Assembly: GCA_958295925.1 (NCBI GenBank)
Contig: CATQHL010000001.1
Span: forward strand, 1,966,780 to 2,030,779
DNA from: an uncultured Acidimicrobiales bacterium
GTDB lineage: Bacteria > Actinomycetota > Acidimicrobiia > Acidimicrobiales > CATQHL01
Length of the DNA: 64,000 nt
Direction of reading: 5' to 3'
Shown here: positions 25,452-35,807 of the stretch, one piece after another
How positions within the stretch are numbered: the stretch's first letter is position 1
How the letters are laid out: every line of letters begins with the position of its first letter
The notes under the pieces: generated by a model
Database searches by the model: none
What the model was told of the DNA's origin: nothing
Seen by the model: the letters and a program-made list of their open reading frames with translations, nothing else
Program-made: the position numbers and the translations under genes

Positions 25452-26765
25452 ATGGGTAACGGAGAGCCTTTGAAGCATCAGGTCGCGGGGGAGAGGGTCA
25501 TCCGTGTTCGACCCTCCCGTCCCCTCAGCGGGGAAGTGATAATAGGGGGCGCCAAGAACAGCGTGCTTAAGCTGCTGGCAGCCACCACGCTGTCGGAGGG
25601 CAGCTGCGTGATTCGGGGAGTTCCGCGCATTTCCGACGTCCACACCATGCTGGAGCTTCTCGAAGGGTTCGGCAGCAGGACCTCGTTCGCCAATGACGTA
25701 GTTGAGGTCGTCACACCCGAGACGCTGACTCCGCACGCCCCTTACGAGCTGGTTTCCAGCATGCGAGCCTCATTTTCAGTGCTGGGGCCTCTCCTGGCCC
25801 GCTGCGGCGAGGCTGTGGTGGCCTTCCCGGGCGGCGACGACTTCGGCACCCGGCCCATCGACATGCACATAGAGGCCCTGCAGCGGATGGGGGCCGACAT
25901 AGAGATCAGCCACGGCTACGTTCACGCCCGGGCTCCGGTGCTTAAGGGCGCGAGCGTCACCCTCGCCTGGCCGAGCGTGGGGGCCACCGAGAACATAATG
26001 ATGGCGGCAACCCTCGCCAAGGGGGAGACCGTGATCGAGAACGCCGCCCGCGAGCCTGAGATCGTAGACCTGGCGGCGTTCCTGAACCGGATGGGGGCGC
26101 ACGTGCTGGGCGCAGGCGGCCAGACAATCAGGGTGGAGGGCGTGAGCGGGCTTGTCCCGGTGGAGCACACCCCGATTCCAGATCGGGTTGAGACGGCGGT
26201 CTTCCTGGCCGCACTCGGGGCCGCCGGCGGGGAGATCACCCTGTCGGGTGCGCAGCCTTCGCACCTGAGGATGCTCTGCGACAAGCTGGGCGAGATGGAC
26301 TTGCGGACCTCGACCACCCGCAACGGGTTGTGGGCGATGTCGCCGAACCGGCTGCGATCAACCGACATGGTGACGCTTCCATACCCTGGCGTGGCCACCG
26401 ACTACCAGCCGCTGCTGGTGGCCTTGCTCTCCTTGGCTGACGGAGTGGGGCTGGTTACCGAGAACGTGTTTCCCAACCGCTTCGGCTATGTGGGGGAGTT
26501 GCTGCGGATGGGGGCCGACATTCGGGTGGAGGGGAGATGCGCCATCGTTCGGGGCCGGGAGCGGCTCTCGGGGGCGACAGTGAGGGCCACCGACATCCGC
26601 GCCGGGGCGGCTCTGGTGGTGGCGGGACTGGGGGCCGAGGGGGAGACGCATGTGCGCGACACGCGCCACATTTTGCGAGGCTTCGACGGCCTTGTGGAGA
26701 AGTTGGCCGCCCTGGGCGCCGACGTGGCCTGGGCGGAGTGGAGTCAGCCCACGGTTGTCAGCTGA
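25452..26765 (+). CDS. murA: UDP-N-acetylglucosamine 1-carboxyvinyltransferase
   Basis: LSGEVIIGGAKNSVLKLLAATTLSEGSCVIRGVPRISDVHTMLELLEGFG, ATDYQPLLVALLSLADGVGLVTENVFPNRF; TAAAAT-N7-ATG. Confidence 0.93.
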   Translation: MGNGEPLKHQVAGERVIRVRPSRPLSGEVIIGGAKNSVLKLLAATTLSEGSCVIRGVPRISDVHTMLELLEGFGSRTSFANDVVEVVTPETLTPHAPYELVSSMRASFSVLGPLLARCGEAVVAFPGGDDFGTRPIDMHIEALQRMGADIEISHGYVHARAPVLKGASVTLAWPSVGATENIMMAATLAKGETVIENAAREPEIVDLAAFLNRMGAHVLGAGGQTIRVEGVSGLVPVEHTPIPDRVETAVFLAALGAAGGEITLSGAQPSHLRMLCDKLGEMDLRTSTTRNGLWAMSPNRLRSTDMVTLPYPGVATDYQPLLVALLSLADGVGLVTENVFPNRFGYVGELLRMGADIRVEGRCAIVRGRERLSGATVRATDIRAGAALVVAGLGAEGETHVRDTRHILRGFDGLVEKLAALGADVAWAEWSQPTVVS

Positions 26766-26947
26766 TCCGCCCGTCGGCAGAAGGACACCAGTTCATCCTT
26801 CTCAGACTGAACGGACTCGGCGACCTTCTCCTTGTTCATCTTCCGTTTGGCGACGGCAATGAGGCCGATGATGGCGACAATCGGGCCGACGATCATAAGG
26901 ATCTCGTCCCAGCCGCCTTGATGAGCGAGCACTTGGGCCACAGACAT
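26744..26947 (-). CDS. Small single-TM protein, function unknown
   Basis: MSVAQVLAHQGGWDEILMIVGPIVAIIGLIAVAKRKMNKEKVAESVQSEKDE; good RBS context (GGAGGAGAAATGTCT on minus strand). Confidence 0.6.
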   Translation of the reverse strand: MSVAQVLAHQGGWDEILMIVGPIVAIIGLIAVAKRKMNKEKVAESVQSEKDELVSFCRRADQLTTVG

Positions 26948-27060
26948 TTCTCCTCCAAGCCTGCGAAGGTATTCAATGGCAGGATAGCAGCGACGGCGCG
27001 GCGCTGCCTAAGGGCAAGGCCCCACAGAGGCGCTTTGACGACGGCTGTAGCGTGGGTCGG

Positions 27061-27972
27061 GTGAGCCTCGCTTCTCCAGGCCAGGGGGTCTGCTACCGGC
27101 ATCCCGACAGGCCCACCGGAGTGCGCTGCCAGCGCTGCGACCGGTATGTCTGCGTCGCTTGCCAGTCCATGGCCTCGGTGGGCTGTCACTGCCCGGAGTG
27201 CGTGGTGCGCAGTTTGTCGGGCCGCTCCTCGCTGCGTCAGCGAAGATCCCCCGGGCTTGGCCGGACGACGCGGGGGAAGCCCGTTCTCACCGGTGCGCTG
27301 GTGGTTTCCAACATCGTGCTCTTTTTGGTGAACCTGGTGGAGAGCGGTTCGATCTGGTCGGTTCAGGTGACGTGGAGGGACTTGAGCTACGGAATCGGGA
27401 TCTGGGCGAAGGGTGCAACCTGGGGGCAGGCCATCGACGTGGGAGGCGAGTGGTGGAGGCTTGTTTCCGGCGCCTTCCTGCACGCAAACATCCTCCATGT
27501 GGGTTTCAACGTGTTGCTGCTATGGCTGCTTGGCCGAGAGCTGGAAGGTCTGATGGGGCCGTTCAGGTTCGGTCTGGTCTACTTCGCCGCTTTGATGGCA
27601 GGGGCGTTCGGAGCTGTCTTGCATTACCCCAACACCCCCACTGTGGGGGCTTCGGGCGGCGTCTTTGGGCTAATGGGGGCGGCTATCGCCGTCCAGCGGG
27701 CCTCCGGGGGTCGTATCCGAGATTCCGGCATTCTCGGGCTGCTGATTTTGAACCTCATCACCACGTTCACCATCTCAAACATCTCTATCGGGGGGCATAT
27801 CGGCGGGCTCGTGGGCGGTGGTCTGGCCGCCTGGGTGATCTGTCGAGGTTCCCAGTTTGCGAGCCGTAGTTCGCTGGCTCTGCGGGCGATCTTCGTTGTG
27901 GCCCTCATAGTGGGGCTGGCGTTCGCCGGGCTGTGGGCGTCTTCCACTTGGATGGACCCTGTAATCGGGTAA
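27061..27972 (+). CDS. Rhomboid family intramembrane serine protease with N-terminal B-box-like zinc region
   Basis: CYRHPDRPTGVRCQRCDRYVCVACQ, HANILHVGFNVLLLWLLGRELE, GASGGVFGLMGA, GGHIGGLVGG; TAGCGT-N7-GTG. Confidence 0.9.
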   Translation: MSLASPGQGVCYRHPDRPTGVRCQRCDRYVCVACQSMASVGCHCPECVVRSLSGRSSLRQRRSPGLGRTTRGKPVLTGALVVSNIVLFLVNLVESGSIWSVQVTWRDLSYGIGIWAKGATWGQAIDVGGEWWRLVSGAFLHANILHVGFNVLLLWLLGRELEGLMGPFRFGLVYFAALMAGAFGAVLHYPNTPTVGASGGVFGLMGAAIAVQRASGGRIRDSGILGLLILNLITTFTISNISIGGHIGGLVGGGLAAWVICRGSQFASRSSLALRAIFVVALIVGLAFAGLWASSTWMDPVIG

Positions 27973-28086
27973 ACATCGGGGTGCCCGGTGCTGTCCAGCG
28001 CGTTATCGGGTGAGATCCTGAGTCGTCGCACCCGAGGCGACAGCGAGTTGTTCAGTCAAGGCCCTAGTCGCTGCTCAATGCCCCAA

Positions 28087-28122
28087 GTCGCTGCTCCGGT
28101 CTCAGTCGCTGCTCCGGTCTCA
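28087..28122. repeat. 18-bp tandem repeat, 2 perfect copies plus partial flanks
   Basis: GTCGCTGCTCCGGTCTCA at 28087-28104 and 28105-28122. Confidence 0.9.
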
Positions 28123-28575
28123 GTCGCCGCTTTCCAGGCTTTCCTTGAACGCTTCGAGGTTTCGCCGCCAGATCCTGCCCAAGGTCGCCCGGGCAACCGC
28201 TGCTCCAGGCCGACCGGCCCAGCGGGGGAAGTGCAGCTCCTCGCACCAGCTGAACATCGTCCCTCCACCAGCCGCATGGGCGATCTCGAAGCGACCTTGC
28301 CCGCTCACACGTCCTTTGTGGCGCACTCCGATGGCTTCGAACTCCTTCCACTCCGTTATCTCCATGGTGTCGCTGAGCGTGAAGACGCCCACCTTCGTCC
28401 GGCACACGAATCGGGTGCCGACCCCCCGTCGCTGCCCGCCCTCGAAACGAATCCAGACTGCGTCGCTCATCCAGTCGACGTGCGATGCGATGTCCGCCAG
28501 CGACTCCCAGACACGGCCTGGCGTGGCGTCGATGTGGGTTTGCACGGCCACGTTGGTTGCACGCCCTTCAGCCAC
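28120..28575 (-). CDS. SRPBCC (polyketide cyclase-like) family protein
   Basis: VQTHIDATPGRVWESLADIASHVDWMSDAVWIRFEGGQRRGVGTRFVCRTKVGVFTLSDTMEITEWKEFEAIGVRHKG. Confidence 0.8.
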   Translation of the reverse strand: MAEGRATNVAVQTHIDATPGRVWESLADIASHVDWMSDAVWIRFEGGQRRGVGTRFVCRTKVGVFTLSDTMEITEWKEFEAIGVRHKGRVSGQGRFEIAHAAGGGTMFSWCEELHFPRWAGRPGAAVARATLGRIWRRNLEAFKESLESGD

Positions 28576-28693
28576 ACCTCAAGCCCTAGCCTGAAAGGGT
28601 GTTGTTTCCACCTTCGCCCTTCACTGAGCCTCAGGCGCTCAAGCCCGGTCGCGGCTTCCCCAAGGCTCGAATCGCCCCTGATTCCCTGGCCTG

Positions 28694-29863
28694 ATGAGCG
28701 TCGCCTATTTTGACCACGCCGCCTCCACCCCCGTGAGGGATGAGGTGCTCGAGGCGATGATGCCGTTCTTCCGCGACTGCTACGCCAACCCCACTGGCGC
28801 CCACCGCATGGCTCGCGATTCCAGGCGAGCCATCGACGAGGCGCGGGACGTGCTTGCTGCGGGGCTGGCGACTGAGCCCACGGGAATAGTCTTCTGCGGC
28901 AGCGGAACCGAGGCCGACAACCTGGCCATCTTCGGGGCCGCCGCAGCGGGGGGCGGACGTGTGGTCTGCTCCGCCGCCGAGCATCACGCCGTGCTGCGCC
29001 CGGTCGAGCGCCTCGGCGGCAGCGTGGTGGAGACGGACAGCAACGGGGTGATCGACACGGGCGCCCTGCGGGACGCGCTGGGAGAAGACGTGGCGCTGGT
29101 CTCGGTGATGATGGCCAACAACGAGACGGGGGTGATTTCCCCGCTCGACGAGATAGCCGAGGTCGTGCGCACCCACGCACCGCAGGCGCTGTTCCACACC
29201 GACGCAGTGCAGGGGTTCCCGTGGCTGGACGTTGCCGAGGCGGCCCGCCTTGTCGACCTCATCTCGCTGAGCGCGCACAAGTTCGGCGGCCCTAAGGGGG
29301 TCGGGGTGCTCGCCGTGAGGGGGGGTGCACGATTGCGGGCGCAGATCATCGGAGGCGGGCAGGAGATGGGGCTGCGCAGCGGCACCCAGAACACGGCGGG
29401 CATAGTCGGCATGGGAAAGGCGGCTGAGATCGTGCTGGCCGAGCGGGATTCGGCAGTGGAGCGTGTGAGGGTCTTGCGCGACCAATTGGCTGACGGCCTC
29501 GCTGCGACTGTGCCGGGGGTGGTGGAGACGGCGGTGACGCCATCGAGTGGCGGCTGCACCGACCGCTCCGCAAAGGTCGCAGGCTCCTGTCATCTTTGCT
29601 TCGAAGGGGTTGAGAGCGAGGAGATGCTCTTCCTGATCGAGAGAGAGGGCGTCTACGCCTCGGCCGCCTCCTCGTGCGCCAGCGGCGCAGAGGACCCCTC
29701 GCACACCCTCGCGGCGATGGGCTGGCCACGCGCCCTGGCCAGGGGATCGCTTCGGCTCTCGCTTGGCTACCCGACCACCTTGGCAGATGTCGACAGGGTG
29801 CTCGCGACGCTGCCCGAGGCCGTTGCACAGCTTCGGCGGGCGGCCGGCCAGGCGGCGGCCTGA
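28694..29863 (+). CDS. Cysteine desulfurase (NifS/IscS family)
   Basis: MSVAYFDHAASTPVRDEVLEAMMPFF, FCGSGTEADNLAI, VSVMMANNETGVISP, FHTDAVQG, SLSAHKFGGPKGVGVL, GGGQEMGLRSGTQN. Confidence 0.93.
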   Translation: MSVAYFDHAASTPVRDEVLEAMMPFFRDCYANPTGAHRMARDSRRAIDEARDVLAAGLATEPTGIVFCGSGTEADNLAIFGAAAAGGGRVVCSAAEHHAVLRPVERLGGSVVETDSNGVIDTGALRDALGEDVALVSVMMANNETGVISPLDEIAEVVRTHAPQALFHTDAVQGFPWLDVAEAARLVDLISLSAHKFGGPKGVGVLAVRGGARLRAQIIGGGQEMGLRSGTQNTAGIVGMGKAAEIVLAERDSAVERVRVLRDQLADGLAATVPGVVETAVTPSSGGCTDRSAKVAGSCHLCFEGVESEEMLFLIEREGVYASAASSCASGAEDPSHTLAAMGWPRALARGSLRLSLGYPTTLADVDRVLATLPEAVAQLRRAAGQAAA

Positions 29864-29881
29864 CTTCGCAGCGGGGCTGAG

Positions 29882-30904
29882 ATGCGAATTCTGGCGGCGA
29901 TGTCTGGCGGCGTCGACTCATCGGTCGCCGCCGCCCTGCTGGCCGAGGAAGGACACGAGGTAGTGGGGGTGACGATGAAACTCTGGGGCGGTCCTTCGGA
30001 TGTCGGCTGCTGCTCCGTCGCCGACGTCCACGACGCCCGTCGGGTGGCTGACACCCTTGGAATCGAGCACCACGTCTTCAACTTCGGCGAGGACTTCAAC
30101 GACAGGGTCGTGAATCGGTACGCGGACGCCCACGCAGTCGGTCGTACCCCCAACCCGTGCATTGAATGCAACCGTCACATCAAGTTCGACAGGCTGCTGC
30201 TGCGGGCCGCGGCGTTGGGGTTCGACGCAGTGGCCACAGGACACCACGCCCGCATCGTGACCCGCAGCGACGGATCGCTCAGGGTGGCACGTGGGGCGGA
30301 TTTGGCAAAAGACCAGTCCTACGTGCTCTACATGCTGGGCGCAGCCGAATTGGGAAGCCTGAAGTTTCCGGTGGGGGTGCTCACCAAGACGGAAGTGCGA
30401 GCCATGGCAGGGCGGATGGGGCTGCGCACGGCCTGCAAGCCCGACAGCATGGGAGTCTGCTTCATCAAGCGAGGGACGCGCCCGGGGTTCCTGGCCGAGC
30501 GCCTTGGGCTCACCCCGGCTGAGGTGGTTGACACGTCGGGAAGGAGACTGGGGGAAGTCGCTGCGTTGGAGCTTCTCACGGTGGGTCAGCGCAGGGGACT
30601 GGGCATCGGGGGGCTCTCCGCCCCCGCGTACGTGGTGGACATAGACCGTGCCTCGGCCACTGTGACGGTGGGGGATCGCCCCGACCTGTTGACGACCACC
30701 CAGAGGGTGGCCTGCCTGGAGTGGGCGGGGGAGGTGGCGAGCGGGCCGATTGATGTCCAGACCAGCGCCCACGGCGAGCCGCGTCGGGGCAACGTCGACG
30801 GGGAAGTGGTCATCTGGGGCGAGCCGCAGCCTCGTGTGGCCCCCGGCCAGAGCATGGTGTTCTACGACGGCGACTGCGTTCTTGGCGGGGGAGTGGCCGC
30901 CTAG
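29882..30904 (+). CDS. mnmA: tRNA-specific 2-thiouridylase MnmA
   Basis: AMSGGVDSSVAAALL, GRTPNPCIECNRHIKFDRLL, ATGHHARI, KDQSYVLYML, SMGVCFI, GQRRGLGIGG. Confidence 0.95.
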   Translation: MRILAAMSGGVDSSVAAALLAEEGHEVVGVTMKLWGGPSDVGCCSVADVHDARRVADTLGIEHHVFNFGEDFNDRVVNRYADAHAVGRTPNPCIECNRHIKFDRLLLRAAALGFDAVATGHHARIVTRSDGSLRVARGADLAKDQSYVLYMLGAAELGSLKFPVGVLTKTEVRAMAGRMGLRTACKPDSMGVCFIKRGTRPGFLAERLGLTPAEVVDTSGRRLGEVAALELLTVGQRRGLGIGGLSAPAYVVDIDRASATVTVGDRPDLLTTTQRVACLEWAGEVASGPIDVQTSAHGEPRRGNVDGEVVIWGEPQPRVAPGQSMVFYDGDCVLGGGVAA

Positions 30905-30975
30905 CCATCGTCATTGCCGTCGCCAGGCGGCGGGGGAGTGGCCCCTCCTGGCGCGCCGTCATTGCCGTTGCCGAC
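30884..30975. repeat. 45-bp imperfect tandem repeat spanning mnmA stop codon
   Basis: GGCGGGGGAGTGGCC...CGTCATTGCCGTYGCC units at 30884 and 30929. Confidence 0.85.
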
Positions 30976-31005
30976 GGAAGCAGGCCGCCGCCGGTCCCAC
31001 TCTGA

Positions 31006-31971
31006 TCAGCCCAACGGAATCCTGCGCTCAGCGGCGATGTCGAGGGCGAGACGGGCTTGCGTTGGCGCCAGCAGCAACGATTCTGTCGCCTGGGCAGGGT
31101 CGCGTCCACGCATCTTCATCTGTAAGCCTTCGGTGAGGCGCAACTCCAGCACCAACCCGGCGGCTCCGGCGCTGAGGTCGGTGGCGGGTGGGTCGTCGGG
31201 GCCGCGCACGGCAGGCGCCGGGCCGAAGGAGGCAATCTGCGAGCGCCGAAAGAGCGTGGGCGCCTTGGCGGCGAAGCCGTCGTGGAGCACGATCCCCGCA
31301 GGCACGAACACCAGCCAGCGTCGTGCCAGGGCGAGCATGCTCCGCATTCCCAGAAAGGCGGGCGGCAGACCCAGCCCCAGCAGCAGCGGCCCGGCGAGAT
31401 TCCCCCCGGCCGCCCAGAGCAGCGGCCCGGCGGTCAGCCCCCCCAGCGTCACCGCCCAGGTGACCGGCAGCCCCAGCAGCAGCACCCCGGCAGGCGGGCG
31501 CAGCGGAAGGCGGCGTTCGTCGCCGTAGCTCATGGCGTCGATGAAGCGCCTGCCCAGCAGCGGCAGAGCGGACAAGACGCAGATCGCCGAGGCGCTCGCC
31601 GCCCCCAGTATCGTCGCTGCCCGCCCCGCGCCCAGAGCCGGTTCAACGCCTACGGCCAGGGAATCCGGCGAAGGGGCGGCCGACATCGCCCAGCAGCACG
31701 CAGCAAGGGCGGCGGGAGCCAGGAAGCGGATGGCGGTGAGCGAGGAGGCAGAGGGGATCAGCAGCGCCACCAGCCCCAGCGCCCAGCCCGCCCAAACCCC
31801 GGCTGCGGACGTGCGCGCAAATGCAGTGGAGGTCGCTGCCAGCGCGTCGCCGATGACGCCCCCGGCGCTCCACGGCAGGCTGAACCACAGCCCCCTCAGA
31901 CACCAGATTAAAGCTCGCTCGCCCACCCCCCAAGCTTGCAACGAATCCCCCGGCTTTCGCTCCTGCCCCAT
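31006..31971 (-). CDS. Polytopic membrane protein, unknown function (divergent from ligA)
   Basis: Multiple hydrophobic segments (ALIWCLRGLWFSLPWSAGGVIGDALA, WAGWALGLVALLIPSASSLTAIRFLAPAALAACCWAM); start at MGQERKPGDS. Confidence 0.65.
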   Translation of the reverse strand: MGQERKPGDSLQAWGVGERALIWCLRGLWFSLPWSAGGVIGDALAATSTAFARTSAAGVWAGWALGLVALLIPSASSLTAIRFLAPAALAACCWAMSAAPSPDSLAVGVEPALGAGRAATILGAASASAICVLSALPLLGRRFIDAMSYGDERRLPLRPPAGVLLLGLPVTWAVTLGGLTAGPLLWAAGGNLAGPLLLGLGLPPAFLGMRSMLALARRWLVFVPAGIVLHDGFAAKAPTLFRRSQIASFGPAPAVRGPDDPPATDLSAGAAGLVLELRLTEGLQMKMRGRDPAQATESLLLAPTQARLALDIAAERRIPLG

Positions 31972-31990
31972 TCCGCAGGGGTGCCGCTGA

Positions 31991-34609
<2,619 letters not shown>

Positions 34610-34642
34610 GCCGCCGAGCAGTCCGGTTAGCGTAACTGGAGA

Positions 34643-34727
34643 GCCCGGGTGGCGGAATCGGCAGACGCTGAGGGCTTAAACCCCTCTGCCCGACCAGGGC
34701 GTATGGGTTCAAATCCCATCCCGGGCA
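34643..34727 (+). tRNA. tRNA-Leu (anticodon UAA)
   Basis: GCCCGGG/CCCGGGC acceptor, GAGGG-CTTAAAC-CCCTC anticodon arm, long variable arm, ATGGG-TTCAAAT-CCCAT T arm. Confidence 0.95.
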
Positions 34728-34847
34728 CCGATGCTCTCCATTCTTCCGCAGTAAGGCCCTGAGTCGTTCCTGGAGTGGAGACTTGACAGCATTCGATTCG
34801 AGCCCAGGATTAGCCGGCGGGGTCGGGGAAAGTCGCAGGATTGCGTT

Positions 34848-35807
34848 TTGCAGAGTCTGAGAAGGGCCGGATTGTTGAGCACTGGGTTGCTCGGCGCATC
34901 GGCGGTGCTGGCGGTGGCGCTTTCCTGTTCATCCGGCGCCGATCCCCCCGGCACGGGCTCCGCCCCCGAAGCCCTCTCGCAGCCGGACGCCGCTGCTTCC
35001 GAAGAACAGGGGGCTTTCTCCCTGGGAGCCGATCCCCCGGAGGCGGGCGCACCGGGTGCCGAGCAGAACGCCGAGCCTCAAACGGCGCTGGGGCGCCTGC
35101 GGGCTCGCTACTTTCCGAAGTGGTCTTCCGAGCTGGACTGGGCGTTCCCTCCCGAGGTGTGCAAGAGCGCCTGGGAACTCGACGCCATCGCAGCACCGAC
35201 AGACTACGTCGATTCGCAGGTGCTGGGCGACGCCCACAAGGCTGCCGCCTTGGCGGTGATGCGGTACGAACTTCTCACCTCCCGCGCATTGTTCGAGCCG
35301 AGCGTGCTTTCGCAGGTCTGCGTCGCGACGGTCGCCCTGCCTCCCGCCCGCACGACGAACCTGGAGGTGCTGGCGTCCTACATTGATCGTGAAAGCCGCC
35401 GCGCCGAAACCCCAAATCACCCCGAGGCGGTCGAGATAATCGCCGAAGCGCCGGCTGCAGTCCTGGCCGTCGCATGCGTGAAGCCCGGCTACGCCACAGT
35501 CCTGTCAGCCGATGGCGAGGTGTTGGAGCAGCCTCAGGCGCCTGCCCGTCTGCAGACATACATGCTGGCGCTGGCCTCAGGTCAGGAGGATCAAGTCGCA
35601 GACGTCACCCTGCGCGTCTCCCGCCTGTTCCACCGTCCCGCCGACAGCTGCGAGGAACTCCTAGAATGGGTAGGGGAATGGCGGCTGCAGGTGGAGGCGT
35701 GGATCGCCGAAGGCCAGTTGTGGTACGCCACCGATGTCAGGATCACCGAAGAAGGGCTATGCACGAACGAGCGCAGGGCCGAGGACTGCCCGCGAAACTG
35801 GACATGA
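34848..35807 (+). CDS. Secreted lipoprotein, unknown function
   Basis: Signal peptide with lipobox-like LAVALSCSSG; stop TGA overlaps next ATG (ATGA); TTG start inferred. Confidence 0.65.
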   Translation: MQSLRRAGLLSTGLLGASAVLAVALSCSSGADPPGTGSAPEALSQPDAAASEEQGAFSLGADPPEAGAPGAEQNAEPQTALGRLRARYFPKWSSELDWAFPPEVCKSAWELDAIAAPTDYVDSQVLGDAHKAAALAVMRYELLTSRALFEPSVLSQVCVATVALPPARTTNLEVLASYIDRESRRAETPNHPEAVEIIAEAPAAVLAVACVKPGYATVLSADGEVLEQPQAPARLQTYMLALASGQEDQVADVTLRVSRLFHRPADSCEELLEWVGEWRLQVEAWIAEGQLWYATDVRITEEGLCTNERRAEDCPRNWT

